Assembly (NCBI GenBank): GCA_025093555.1
Contig: JAIWNF010000027.1
Coordinates: 620,001 to 684,000, forward strand
From: Circinella umbellata
Taxonomy: Eukaryota > Mucoromycota > Mucoromycetes > Mucorales > Lichtheimiaceae
Direction: 5' to 3'
Length of the DNA stretch: 64,000 nucleotides
Shown here: one piece after another, positions 25,600 through 38,263 of the stretch
Layout: every line of letters begins with the position of its first letter
Position numbering within the stretch: position 1 is the first letter of the stretch
Position numbers and translations under genes: made by a program
Notes under the pieces: model-generated
What the model saw: the letters and a program-made list of their open reading frames with translations, nothing else
Databases searched by the model: none
Told to the model about the DNA's origin: nothing

Positions 25600-26115
25600 A
25601 TGACGCCCATACTCCACGACCACCATGAGTCTCGTTTATCATTTCATGCTAACAACTTATGGACTGAGTTATGGGCGGATTTAATTAATGCTTTTCGACC
25701 TATTTCTACTTCATCTTCTTCAAGATCTCGAAAAATCATTCATAATAGAATCGAACCATTGGTTGAAGATACTGTAATCCATGTTGTACATCATCATCAT
25801 CACTGTGAACAAGAAGAAACCCCTTTTGAATCATCAAAATTTCAATTGGAATATGTATCCTTTCCAAGACTTGCTGAAGAAGATCAATTATTAAAAAATG
25901 ATTATGAGGATGATGACGAAGACGATTATGATAATAATGAACAAAATAATAAACACACTAATGATACAATTTATAAATCCAAGACACATTATCATTTACA
26001 GGAACAACAAGATAAATTAGAAAACAACAGTAATAATGATACCATTATTTCCCAAAGACGATTTAGCGAGGGAGGTTCTCGAAGAAGGCTTCTTGGTAGT
26101 TCATGGATGTTTTGA
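25600..26115 (+). CDS. Small acidic protein of unknown function
   Basis: Single-exon frame of 171 aa starting at the ATG at 25600. The N-terminal third is mixed and helical-looking (NNLWTELWADLINAFRPIS). It is followed by a Ser patch, a His run near residue 65-70, a strongly acidic Asp/Glu/Asn-rich middle, and a basic Arg/Ser C-terminus ending in SRRRLLGSSWMF. No known domain was recognised. A coding role is supported by codon composition like that of neighbouring genes, by the pyrimidine-rich leader and by the clean start. It lies downstream of NDUFA6 on the same strand. It could be a lineage-specific or rapidly evolving protein, or a chance frame. Confidence 0.5.
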   Translation: MTPILHDHHESRLSFHANNLWTELWADLINAFRPISTSSSSRSRKIIHNRIEPLVEDTVIHVVHHHHHCEQEETPFESSKFQLEYVSFPRLAEEDQLLKNDYEDDDEDDYDNNEQNNKHTNDTIYKSKTHYHLQEQQDKLENNSNNDTIISQRRFSEGGSRRRLLGSSWMF

Positions 26116-26827
26116 ATATCTTTTTTATTATTATTATATTATAATTGCCACACATGTAAACAATTTAAAGAAAAAGAAAATATCGACTTTATTTTTCTGT
26201 ATATATCACCTTTTACCACTAAGAAACCATTCAACACTAATAACCCACCCAAATTTTCTTTTCTTCTTCTTTACATTTACTATGATGGCCTTTTTCTTTT
26301 TTATAATTTAGGGTTTTTTATTTTTATTTTTATTTGTAAGATTTCCCCTATATAATACCTTTTTCTTTTTGTTGTTTTTTTTTTACCCCATTTATCTTGT
26401 TTTCTACATGTTTATATTTTTTTGGTTTCTTTTTTGGAGATGCATAAAAATATAAATAAGTATTATTTGTTATGGATGTAATAGCAATTCTGCTGGACAG
26501 GAAAAATTGCTTTTATTTTATTGCTAAAGATTTTAAGGTTTAAATTTATATATAAAGTACAAATACAAAAAAAAAAAGTATGAATGAATGATAGGTTTTT
26601 AAATGATGATAAAGGGAAAAAGAATATATATTAATATATTCAAATCAGAATTTAAAGTGAAGTATAACTAGCAACAATAGATAAAATAAATAAAAGGATG
26701 ACAGTAAATAATTTAGATAAAATAAAATAAATAAAAAAAAAATATTTAACGGGAATTGAGTTTGAGTAAACAGCAAAAATAAAATAAAAATAAAAACATT
26801 ATTATTATTATAATCTTTTTTTTTTTT
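26116..26827. other. Convergent 3' spacer
   Basis: AT-rich spacer between the small acidic frame (+) and the F-box gene (-), with T-rich tracts and an A/T-rich block near 26690-26800. No gene was found. Confidence 0.5.
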
Positions 26828-27996
26828 TTAGAGGGTATCTACAGCAACCATATCCCAACCAGCATTCACTCTTGATAATCCTTTGATAGTCATAAGACAT
26901 TCGGTAAGTTCATTTTGATCTAAGGAAAGCTTCAAATCATCATGACAAATAACTGTCAATGACTCAATCCAAGGGTATAAGTCTTTGTTCGTCAAAAGAG
27001 GTCTAACATAAGAGAAATGGTCAGCTTGTTGAAGATAAAGTGTAAGATGTTTGAGATTTGGAAGGTCTTGTCGAAGTTGATATGCATCAATATCTTTGGT
27101 TGCCAAGATCGTCAGGGATTCAAGTCGTGACAGGTCACTTGTTGGTAGACAGTGTAACGGAAATGAAGGAAATTCGATATTTTTTAATGCATATTTTGAT
27201 TTTATTAACCACTGATGTACTGCTTGTTTAATGGATGGGCTTATGTCAAAAGCATGATCGTTATGATCGTTGGCGTGGTTACTAGTGTTGCTATGACCAT
27301 CCTCCCCGTTGACATGATCATTTGCTAAAGTATTATTGGTATCGCGGAGTATAATATTTTCAATTGATGAACCATTGTGATATATTAAGGCATTTTCTAT
27401 TAATGACATATGCATGACAGCGGGGACATATATACTAATATCTGTTAATGACGATGAGCATTGTTGTGTTTCTTGTTGTATCTCAAATAAATTTTTTAAT
27501 AATTGAATATGATCGTGCGTAGAATCATCGACTTGTTCTATGGCCATCGTGATATGGGTCGTGTGATAAAACGTTTTTTTGTCATTTATGCCATGCTGTT
27601 TTTCTTGAGCTAACATGAGAGCAAGTGCTTTTGTATTATCTTGTGACCATCTATCAAGAATGACATTCACAGGTCCTGACCATAAACTTCGGTCAGAAGC
27701 AAGCATATGTAATCGACGGCATGTACTATAGTATATATATATACATTTAATTACATCATGAGTTAGTTTGAATCGAAAAAAAGTGTAAATTAGTTAATAC
27801 ATCATTCTCATATACTTTTTTTTTAACTTCTACAATGATTTTCATCATCCAAAGACCAAAAAAAAAAAAGCATTCTGATTTTCATTCATTCAACATGTTT
27901 TTTTTACCTTGCTACCGAGACTAATTTCAAATGATTTTCATTACAAAGATATTTAAGAATATCAAGTAATAATTCATTAGGAAGAGAAAGGAGCAT
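26828..27996 (-). CDS. F-box protein
   Basis: Two exons on the minus strand: 27996-27908 and 27725-26828 (328 aa). The extreme N-terminus is an F-box (LLSLPNELLLDILKYLCNEN, continuing LKLVSVASTCRRLHMLASDR and SLWSG). The split codon AG|T across the intron preserves the motif, which supports the splice model. The rest is leucine-rich without clear repeats (for example LPTSDLSRLESLTI and DLPNLKHLTLYLQ), suggesting LRR-like structure. It is a probable substrate receptor of an SCF ubiquitin ligase, but no substrate can be inferred. It has no TPR region and is therefore distinct from the gene at 18677. Confidence 0.78.
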
Positions 27997-30900
27997 TGTT
28001 TGTTATTAAAATATAAGATTTGGTTTGTTTGAAGATATATATATATATAAAAGTTTTTTTTTTTTTGATTCACAAGAGAGATATAAGAAAAAAGAAGAGA
28101 TAATAAGAAACAAAAAAAAAAGAAAGAGGACCAAGTAAATAAGTAGAGCAAAAAAAAAGGAGAAGAGAACGAAAGAGAATTTGGGGGGTTGGATAAGGAA
28201 GTTGACAAGTTGATTTGATTATAATTCATTATTACTCTTAATTCCATTCATTATATATATATACATATTTTGGTAAAGAAAAACAAAGAGAGAGTATAAT
28301 AAGGAACAAATGACCATTGATTTAGTAATCTTTCTTCTCCCTTCCTCTCCTCCCCCCCCCTTCTTCTCAGTCTCTTTTCATCCTCTCTATCTTATGATTA
28401 GAGCCATTGGTCTCGTTTATGATTTATATAAATGGCGCAGAATAATATTTATGCCTGAATGTAAACAAAAAAAAAGGTTTATTAAACAATTCTGTTTTTT
28501 TTTTGTTCTCTCTCTCATTCTTTCGTTCTTAGCTTGGGACGATCGGATTATTATCATTATTTATTTCAAATGCTATACTCACTACCTCATAATATTCTTC
28601 CCAATTTAAACATTTCATCTTTACAATCCTCCCCCCAAATTTTTCTGCATTTTAAATGATACTTTTGACTAAAGTATTACCCTTATGACATCTAAATTTA
28701 TATAGATATGTATCTATTATGTGTCCCCCCCCCTTGTCTGATCGCATAATATACTATATTCAGTTGATCTTTGTTAAATTATTTATTGTTAGAATTGACT
28801 ATTATATCAGTCATTCATTCATCATTGGTAAATATAATAAATTGATATGTGGCCTAATAATAAAACGCCATGTACCATAATAACATTTAGGTTAGGTTTT
28901 TGTAATATTTGTATTAAAAACAAAGAAGATTGAATTATCTGTGGGCCCCTAAATATTATGTTTAAATTCAATGATAATGATAAAGCCACATTGTACAACC
29001 ATTTATAATAACAAGCAAAAACAAAATAAAATAAAATAAAAAGTAAAACGTTTCGAATGATTTAAAACAATGATTATGTGAGTCGGGTAACTCTTTATTA
29101 TTATTATTATTATTATTCATAATGATATGAATTTCTTACGTAGTTAAATAATTGAGATATGTATATACACTATATACATCTTTTTGGAAAAAAATGAATA
29201 TATGAACTAAAAATAATGATGCATTATTATATACTTTATATAGAATTCAATCGAACATCACTTTTTTCAAGATATTTAAGCATTAAATGAATATTTATTT
29301 ATTTTGTTACTATCTTTTTTCCCTGCTTTACTATTCTTAGTATATGAAAATACCGGAGATGATAATATAAATAAAATAAAGGGGGAGGGCGAGCGAGGAG
29401 TGTTGGAATTAACATGTGTATCTGTTGTTTAGGGTTCCAAAATCATATTATGGGACCGGTATTTCCATTTTATTATATTTTAGTTTATGTCCTACAAAAC
29501 ATAATTACTCGAACATTTTAAAGAAATGTCAGTACGTACCAAAGGTTAGAAGTCAATCCCAAAGTTAATAAGTAAATGTGTTGAATGCTTTTCTCGATTC
29601 TACTGAAGACAATAGGCTAACAAACATGTTATTATAGTAATCCATTCATTTTATTGTCCGTATTATATGTACAGCACTTGCTTTCTCTCCCTTCTCCTTA
29701 TTTCTTCTTTTAATAGTTATTTTTTCCACTCTCTGTCCCCTCGACTCCCCCCAAGCGACACACCTAAAAACTCATCGATGATCGCTGCAGCATTATTATG
29801 ATATCAGTGTGTAACTCGTATCACAAGCAAACACATGCATAAAAAAGCAAAATGCAAAAAAAAAAAAAAAAAAGGTTTTCCATAATTTTCTTTAAAATGA
29901 CATAAAAGTGTCAAAAATGACTAATATAATATATATTTTTTTTAAAAAAAACCACAGATTTCATTTTGTCATTTTATTGACGTCATTTTGTATTCTTAAT
30001 GGACTATATAAATATAATTACCAATAGACCATTGCTAATAGAGTGCGGACTAAAATAATTTACGTAATTGCTTTGTAACTACGTATCATTATTGATATTG
30101 CATTTCAGCTCATAAATTGAAAAATGTTGCCAAGCAACCGGGAATATAATTCCTTCCGGTGGGTGGACCCATAAATACACGAGAGTCGGTTACAATAGGT
30201 TTATATAGTATAGCTCAAAACCAAATATTTATATGCAGCTTCTTTTTCATCGCCCCTGGGTTTATAGAATTGAATAGAATTTATTAACTTTGCTGTGACT
30301 CACTCTCTCTCTCTCTCTGTGTATGTGTGTATGTAAGATAACTTTATTTTTTTGCATCTTCTTAGTAATAAAAATATTTGCCCTACATACAAAATAAATT
30401 TTATTTTGTAACACTTAAAAAGCTCCTAAGGTTCCAGAGAATAACATAAACTCATTAAGTGTTAATTTTATGTATGTGTTTATTTCTTTTTCTCTCTCTT
30501 TTTTTTATAACAAAAGTCGATATAGTGTAAATATTAACGGTTTTAAAAAATTGAGACATTAACAGAGTATTTGCTTTTGATACGTAATTTATTGTGGAAG
30601 TATAAAAAAAAACACGCATAAACATGTAATACCATTATTAGACAGCTCAATATGTGTATATAGAACATAATGTCTTTTTCTTTATCTATACGTAGCTAGT
30701 GAAAAGAAAAAGTAATTATTCACAGAGAAACCAATGTGTATATGTTTGTACAGTCAATTCGTCCCCGAAGCAAATTTAAGATATCACATTTTTAACTTGG
30801 AACAACTTTTTTTTTTTTTTTTGCTAATAAGAAACCCCATTTATAGAAATTGTTTATAGTATTATGAAAAAAACTGAACGACGTTTTCTAAACATTCTTC

Positions 30901-31561
30901 CGTAGCACAAACATCACAAATCAACAAGTGAATTATAACATTTGTTTTTAATCTTCACACTTTTTAAGACTTATAAGTATCGCTCTAACTGGTGCCTAGC
31001 AAAAATTAGGATAAGTAGTACTTATTTTCACCCTATAAATCAGATAATACGACATAGCTGAAAGTTGTTTATATCCTTTATAATACTTCTCCAGTCAATT
31101 CTCTACTCTTTTTTGATAGATACGTGACCTTTTAAAGATAATGGATAAATACACCATTGCCAACTAACAAGATAAACAAAAATAGAGTATCTTTTAATAA
31201 TATCAATGAATATCAGAACCTCTACATATTATTTGATTATTTTTCATGGATTTTTTAATATTTGAAGATATGCATATATACTCATATGATTAAAAATAAA
31301 CTATTTTAAAGAGGAAAAAAAAACTCATTCATTATATTAACATCCAACCTTTATTCTTAATAACATAAAAGGCGAAAGATTAAGGCGTAAAAAAAAATTA
31401 GCTAAATATCGGTCATTAAAAAATGTTGAAACACTTCAATGAGACTTCCCTTCAGCTCGTTACCCCCTTCAACGTAACGTGTTTCTCGAAGTACAACCCA
31501 CTTTTTTTTTTTTTAACTTAATCTCTCATTTTTTTATTTTTTCCAAAAAGGAAACAACAAA
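27997..31561. other. 3.6 kb divergent gene-poor region
   Basis: Lies between divergent starts of the F-box gene (-) and the Vps3844-like gene (+). It contains homopolymers, C runs near 28351-28360 and 28725-28734, TTA repeats near 29098-29116, a CT repeat near 30303-30319 and a palindromic TGACGTCA at 29978-29985. A 99-codon hydrophobic frame at 28310-28609 is composed of T-rich codons and was not called. I see no conserved gene or RNA. Confidence 0.55.
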
Positions 31562-33201
31562 ATGAAATTAAGTGGTCTTGTCATTAGTTTAATTTCTGCC
31601 AGTACAACCGTCATGGGTAAAATAATAGTTTATATAACCTGAATTAAGTTTTTTTTTTAACGAGAAACATGTCTATTTGACAAACCCAAAACCCTTTTAA
31701 TTTAGCACGGTCTGCTGTATACATGATGTCCAGTAATGAACAACCTTTAGGACTTGTCGATAATAAACCAACAATTTCTTTGGATGCTTATTCCATGGTC
31801 ATGTCACAATTGACAGATACTGCCGACACACACCCCGTTATGCATTGGAAGGATGCTTACCAACAACAAACGTTTGAATCTGCACGTGGCGTATGGAACA
31901 ATCGCGATGCTTGGCTTCACCATGACCAAGATGACGTGTTTACATCTAAATTGGATAGTATTTTGTATGTTATGGTTTCCGGTGTAGAAAAACCAGAAGG
32001 TAAATGATAATAATAATAATAAAATAAAACATCAAAGCAAAGTGGAACCTACACTACACGTATACAAAATATAAATCAGTACAGTGATAACAACAACAAC
32101 AACAACAACGGTTTAATAACGCATTATTTATATACATGTATAAATATAAAGAAATCTTCGGTGAACCAACATTTTATGTTACTGAAAATCATGGTCATGC
32201 TTACAAGGACTTGGGCAATGATAATATAAAGTCTGTCTCTGAAAGTGGTCGACGTGCCGAAAAACTTTCTCGTGAATCATCCAGTGGAGAAGACTATACT
32301 GAGAAATTCCAACAAGAATATGGCAATGTATTTGATTTGAGCAAGAAGGTATATAAATGTAAAAAAAAAAAAATAATAAGAGAGAAACGCTTTTTTTTCG
32401 GCGAGAAAAGGATAGTCATATCTATGATTTACTTATATGATTATTATTGAAAAATAGCCAGAAAAATCATTCGCCAAGGAAATTATGAACTTCAAGAACA
32501 TTCTTACTGAAGCCAAATCAAATGGTTTCTCTACAATTCGTGTCAAAGGTTTAAAGGTAAAGATAGAAATTACATTTTGATAGGGTTAATTGGAGAATGT
32601 CAACCCATAATTGAAACTTAATTTTTTTTCCCTCATTATTAGACTTTTGCAAAAGAATATGGTGTGAAATCAACCCAATATACCGAAGGTGAACGTATCT
32701 TGAATGAACTCTTTGAAAAGGTATGGACTATTTTAGTTTCTCTTTCAAACATAAGTAGATAATGATATTTATCTTTAATCAAAATCATTTTAGACTGTGA
32801 TACCCGAATTCCTTGATGGTGAAAACCGACGCGCTCTTGTATCTATTGTTTTTACTCCTCCTAAACATGCTGTATTCCGTAAGCGTGCTCTCCCTGAAGA
32901 TGAAGGTACATGTTACAAGACTGAAGAAGCTTGTATTAATGGTACTTCTAGTTGCTCTGATCGTGGTTCATGCGTTATCACTGAAAACGAATGTTATTCT
33001 TGTCAATGCAAGTCTACTTCTTATCAAGGTGATTCATGTCAAATCGAAAATGTTGTCGGTGACTTCCAATTGTTGTTTTGGACTGGTATTGGTTTGATTA
33101 TTGTTACTGTTGGTTCTCTCATGTTTGTTTATAACAATGGTGGTGGTTCTGATAGTGATGGTATTATGATGGTACCTCAATCTTTACCAAAGCAAGATTA
33201 A
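31562..33201 (+). CDS. Vps3844/DUF3844-type ER-vacuolar membrane protein
   Basis: Six exons: 31562-31616, 31706-31999, 32152-32348, 32458-32556, 32643-32720, 32794-33201 (376 aa). The N-terminus is a signal peptide (MKLSGLVISLISASTTVMAR). The lumenal part is mixed. Before the membrane there is a cysteine cluster (CYKTEEACINGTSSC, then ECYSCQCKS and DSCQIENVVGDFQ), a single transmembrane helix (LLFWTGIGLIIVTVGSLMFV) and a short tail. The Cys-rich block directly before one membrane span matches the fungal DUF3844 (vacuolar sorting protein Vps3844 C-terminal) family, which has a proposed role in vacuolar sorting. The first exon encodes essentially the signal peptide. Function beyond family membership is not known. 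Confidence 0.75.
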
Positions 33202-34118
33202 ATATATATATATATATGTGTCTGTGTGTTTCTGTTTTATTTTTGTATTTTGTTACTTAGTAACCCTCAACTTTCTTTACTATCCCTCTCAAATTTTGTC
33301 ACTATGGCAAAAGAAAAAAAAGTAGACGGAAAAGGAAATCACAAAGTTTGCATACTATATTATACGTATATATTTTACCCCCTCTCCTCAATCAAAATGA
33401 AGTGTTTTTTTCTACTACATCTATTGTGATATCTATGGTGTCTTTTTTTTTTCAATCAAATCGTGTGGCTTTATGTTGTATGTATTTCTTCATTTAAGAG
33501 CATCGTTCATTAGCATTGTCATGGTTATTCTAAAATTACTCATACTAACTAACACGTACACACATAGCCTATCACAAAAGATAACGAATATATACACCTA
33601 CACTATTATAACCTACATATATTGCTCATAGTGTAATAGATGCATGGTCTTCTAGTGTATTGTAATAGACTAAAATGATAATAAGTTTTCCACCGAGTCA
33701 TCAATCGCGACAGGCTAATCGAAAAGAGTAATTTATTCAGCAAATCAGCTAAACAATGCGTATAAAAAGAACCTCTTTTATCATAGACAAACGTCAATAG
33801 AAATAGTGTTTGGCATATACAAAACACTTGTAAATGATAACCAAAAACCGTATCATTTTTTGTGATTCATGCGTAATATCAAGTCCAATCATCACAAAAA
33901 AAAAGAAGAGATATCCACATTCTATCCATTTAATAAGCCTTATTCCAAAGATATGATTTGATATGTAGTGATGTTTTTATTTGAACAAAGATCCAGGGGA
34001 GGGGTGGCACGTATGTAATGTTTATGTGTATGTGAAATCGAGAGAGATAAAAAAAAAGAGAGAGTAAAATGATCGTCATTTTGGATATGTGTATTTTGGA
34101 TTTTGGATTTTTTTTTTT
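33202..34118. other. Convergent 3' spacer
   Basis: Spacer between the Vps3844-like gene (+) and PSMA1 (-). It is AT-rich with a short TA repeat after the stop (33204-33218). No coding signal was seen. Confidence 0.5.
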
Positions 34119-34421
34119 TTAGTTATCAGTATCCATAGGAGCCACATCACCTTGATCAACTTGTGCGTTACTATCTTCTCGAGAACCTTCTGCTGCTATT
34201 GACTCTGCAGCTGATCGACCTTCAGCACCACGACGTGTTCTAGTTGTTTCATCTCCTAAAAGATCCAAATATCTTTGCAAATCTTCACCTTCAATAACAT
34301 GGAAATCTTCATTTTTACCGACAATACCGAGTGATGTGTTTTGAATGTTGAGTTCCTTATCTTGTTGCAATGTATCACGAAGAGCCAAAAGACCATGTCG
34401 AACAAGTTCATCCAATGAAGC

Positions 34422-34483
<62 letters not shown>

Positions 34484-35570
34484 GAACAAAAACTCATATT
34501 AGTTTTTTTTTTTTTTACTTATCTTTGTTATTTTTTTTTTAGAAGAAAAATATCCATAATTTATTTTGTACTTACCATTGGTAAATTGTTCATAATTCTT
34601 TTCCAAATATGTCTTTGCAGATTGGGAACGAGCACCAATAGACATGGCGAAATATTCAAAGCAGGTACCAGATGGGGATGATTCGTAAAGATGGGGACCA
34701 GTTTCCTAAAAATAACGAGCACGTTCAATAATTGATTACATGATTAGCTTTTTTTTTTTTTTGATTTTGGGCAAAATTGATTATGAATGAATGCATGATA
34801 AAGAGGAATTAATATCTTACATCATAACCAATAACTAATAAACCAACACCATAAGGTCGTCGACCATATTGTTGTGTATTGACTTGAGCCTCTATTATTA
34901 TATAAATGATATTAAATCGATTATCCATAATCATATTTTTCATTCTCTCCATATCTATATATCTGTATATAATTTCCTAAAGATAATAATCACATACTGT
35001 CAGCAATAGTCGAAACAATTCTTTGAACGGGAATAGGTCGGTCATATAACATCTTGGATCGCATAGCTTCAGTTCGCATAAAGTTACTATAATCAGATAT
35101 TGATGTATATATTAATTAACTGTGATCCCTCTTTTATATGTTCTTTTTCTCTCTTTTGTTTTAAAAGTAAAATACCTAAGTACACGAGCATCAGAAGTTA
35201 AACCAGCAATGGCAATACCCATATGTTCGTCAATCTTGATCAACTTTTTTTGGTAAGATGCCAATTCACCAGACGAACGCTATTAAAAATAATTCATTAA
35301 TAAGGTGTTCCCAATTAACATACATATTATACATTTATTTAAGTATATGTACCTTGAGAGCAAGTAACACAGCATATTCGTTACTTCTTAAACCGATCGC
35401 TGCTGAACCTTGCTTGACGGCTTCAACAGCATATTCGACTTGATGGATACGGCCTTGTGGAGACCATGTTGAGACATCGTTATCGTATTGATTTCGAAAC
35501 TAATAATTTCATATAAATTAATAATTTTATCAAATTAAATTATAAAAAAAAAGTTATTAAGCATTACCAT
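34119..35570 (-). CDS. PRE5: 20S proteasome alpha-6 subunit (PSMA1 / Pre5)
   Basis: Seven exons on the minus strand: 35570-35568 (the ATG alone), 35499-35353, 35279-35176, 35086-34998, 34891-34821, 34705-34576, 34420-34119 (281 aa). It forms part of the outer ring of the 20S proteasome core. The proteasome alpha signature is complete: [54 protein letters not shown], and [20 protein letters not shown]. The length fits the family (about 240-270) plus an acidic/Ser tail. No propeptide or catalytic Thr is expected in an alpha subunit. The coding start is a three-base exon, because the ATG is directly followed by GTAATG and FRNQYDNDV opens the next exon. The intron before the last exon ends in a 62-base AAT repeat that touches the 3' splice site. 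Confidence 0.95.
34422..34483. repeat. Trinucleotide (TTA/TAA)n microsatellite at a splice acceptor
   Basis: 62 bases of uninterrupted ATT/TTA repeat. In the minus-strand PSMA1 transcript it reads (AAU)n and ends directly in the AAG of the 3' splice site at 34421-34422, taking the place of a normal polypyrimidine tract. Confidence 0.95.
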
Positions 35571-36031
35571 TGTCGCGTTTTATTTTTTTTTTGGTTTAAT
35601 AAAAAATGAGGTTCAAAGAGAAGAGCAAGAAAAAAAAAGGTACGTTTCTCGGACGCGCGGCAGCTTTAGGTGACGTGGAAATTATTTAGTTTTGGTGAGC
35701 GGGCATTATTTTCATTATATAGCATATTCGCGTGTGTCTAACTAAATTATGAATATATATCTATCCTTTTGATCCATCTACTTGTAGTTATTTACTACGA
35801 AATATAGTCCATATTATCCATATGTTAAAAAAAACAATTCAAAAATAAATAAAAATAGATTATATTATATATATTATGCGAAACTGAATATTATTACTCA
35901 GTATAAGTGTAATATGTTTATATGCAAATTGATAATTACTACTACTACTGCTACTACTTTTTTTTGCAATAAAATAAGGAAGGGGATTCTAAAATATTTA
36001 TATGTACATATTCTTTAATCAGATATTAAGA
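35571..36031. other. Spacer between two minus-strand genes
   Basis: Holds the PSMA1 promoter and the 3' end of the SET gene. Apart from a relatively GC-rich patch (about 35640-35705) near the PSMA1 start, it is AT-rich. No gene was seen. Confidence 0.5.
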
Positions 36032-38263
36032 TTAATTCTTTTGTTTCTTTCGAGTCTTTGGTTGTTCTGCTGCTTCAATATCACACGATTTTATCCGTGA
36101 ATCATAATATTCAATAGATTTTTCAATAATTTTCTTTTCACTAATACGACAAGTAAGTGCATAATAATGACGATTGTTGGTAATCTAATAATAATAATAA
36201 GTAATATTAAAGTTAATTATTCAATTCATTCCCAAGTTGTAATCCCCCCCCCTTTTTTTTAAAAATAAAATAAAAATAAAAATAACAATACCTTATCTCT
36301 CAATTCAATATCCTTTTCAACAGGTGTCCATTCTTCTTTATCATCCATATACTCCTTCTTTCTAAATTCTGAGAGGCGCTTGCAAACGGTATAAACAAGC
36401 TTCTTAGTTCGAAGGTGTTCGGTATTTTTGCGCGACTTTTTATCACCATTTTGACTTTCACCTGCCAAACGTTCAAAGTAGTTCAATGCTTCACCAAGAT
36501 CTTCCTTGAACTTTTCAAATGTTCGATCATTGACAAAGACGACATGAAGTAATAACATGATTCCATCTTCATATAGACCTTCAACGTTGGCAAAGTAAGG
36601 TTGTGCTTTTCCTCCATGATGATCATCTTCTTCGTCTTCTTCACCGTCACCATGGTCGTGATCGTGATCATGATCGTCACCACCACAACAGCCACCTTCT
36701 TCTTCACCATGTTCATGTTCTTCACCATCACAACATCCATCATCACAACATCCACCTTCTCCATCATCATAATCATCATGATCATCCTCGTCATCTTCCT
36801 TGGGACAAAAGATAGATTCATGGGTCAAGAAATATTCGAATCGTTCTTGAACACGTTCAGCTGCTTCTTCAACCAATTCATCTTTATCTTGTTTAGCTGC
36901 TTTCTTATCTTTTAACATTTCATTTAAAACAGCTTCAGCACAAGCACTGAATACAAGATCTTGACCAACGGAAATGTAATCATTTTTGTTATTATCATGA
37001 CAAAATCCATATTTGCTCAAAAGAACAATATTGGGATGATCACCATAAGTATTAAAGATTTCTTCTCCCTTTTTAACATCTACTTCAAGAATCATATCAC
37101 ATGTATCCTTCTTTTCTTCTTCTTCTTCTTTTTCTTCTTGATCTTTTTTCCAAAAATTGACATTAGCATTTTCTAATTCTTCAAGATCTTCTAACGGTCC
37201 TTCATCTTCTTCATCTTCTTCTTCGTTATCCTTATCTTGTTCTTCGCTCTTGAGAGAAATATCACTTGCTTGTGACATACTATCATCAGGATCTTCCATA
37301 TCACTCCATTCACCTTCTTCATCATCTTCATCACCACTTTCGGCATCACTACCATGTTCCAAATATTTCAAATATTCGTGTTCACAATATTCAAGTTCAC
37401 CGCATGCTTCACATACTTCAAAATCGGTAGTAAAATGGACATGTTCATTTCCACTACGATGATTAAAGATATCAGCAAATGGAACCATAGCAGTTTCATG
37501 AAATGCATCGACTTCAAAAGCACGAGATGAAATTAATGTTGAGATACGACAGAAAAGATCAAATGAATAGAATTCGTCGACATTCTTGAAAATATATGGG
37601 TATTCTTCAAGTAATGGGACGACAATGGCTTGATAATCATCATTCAAGTCAGCCTAAAAAAAATCAATTATATATATATATATAAGAAAGGTGTGTTAAT
37701 TTTTCCCTAACTTCTTTTAAAAGATACACATATATTTTATATATTTACCAAATCATTATGCACAGCATTTTCCATTTCTGTACCCTTGAACCAAGATTTT
37801 TCTTCATCAGACCAAAATACAGGAAGATCCTCGGATAATGGAAGTGCTTGAAGATATCCATACCAAGGAGAATCTTTCCCCTGAGCTAATTCGTACATGA
37901 TACCAATGGCTAATGAACAACTACCTGCGATCTTTTCGTCTTCCAAGACATTAGCAATACCAGTGGTTTGAATTGAAAGAATAGCAGTCTTTGGAATCTT
38001 TACCACTAAAACAAAAAAGAGAAATCAATCACCGAGAAAGTTTTTTTGAATCAGAATAATGGATCAACAAAGCAAAAAAAAAAAAAAAAAGAGGGTTGTT
38101 ATGAATACTTACAAGGTTTTTCACTACTAGAAATATCTTTTAAAGCAAAAACACCAAAAGAATCATTGACAATTTTAATTTCAATAGCTTCTTTATCCCA
38201 AACAATCTCATTATCGTTAAACCACTCGACTAGTGTAGCAAGTTTTTCTTTAGTCGTCGCCAT
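36032..38263 (-). CDS. SET-domain lysine methyltransferase (RKM/SETD6 class)
   Basis: Four exons on the minus strand: 38263-38113, 38005-37749, 37653-36292, 36184-36032 (640 aa). The split SET domain typical of Rubisco-LSMT-like enzymes is visible: an N-terminal nSET part (DSFGVFALKDIS), the FADIFNHR motif at about 195-201 (family NHS/NHR loop), and GEEIFNTYGDHPNIVLLSKY from about 332, which contains the conserved YG near 339-340. Fungal relatives (Rkm enzymes, Set10/Set11) methylate ribosomal proteins or elongation factors; the substrate here is unknown. Between the two SET parts lie a Cys pattern C217/C220/C226 with H228 and an acidic insert. A second insert at about 438-471 is rich in CC, His and Asp and looks metal-binding. 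Intron 3 ends in a TTA repeat before the acceptor. Confidence 0.82.

Noticed and set aside
28310..28609. 99-codon plus-strand frame, hydrophobic
   Set aside because: T-rich codons, no domain and no splice or family support; typical chance frame in AT-rich DNA.
29978..29985. Palindromic TGACGTCA (CRE/ATF-type site)
   Set aside because: A single eight-base match more than 1.5 kb from the nearest gene start; too weak to call a regulatory site.
30120..30220. Moderately structured, GC-richer patch considered as a tRNA or other RNA gene
   Set aside because: No A-box/B-box pair or cloverleaf could be drawn; no other support for an RNA gene.
36603..36915. Plus-strand frames opposite the SET gene with His/Asp-like runs
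   Set aside because: Antisense shadows of the low-complexity metal-binding-like insert in the SET protein.
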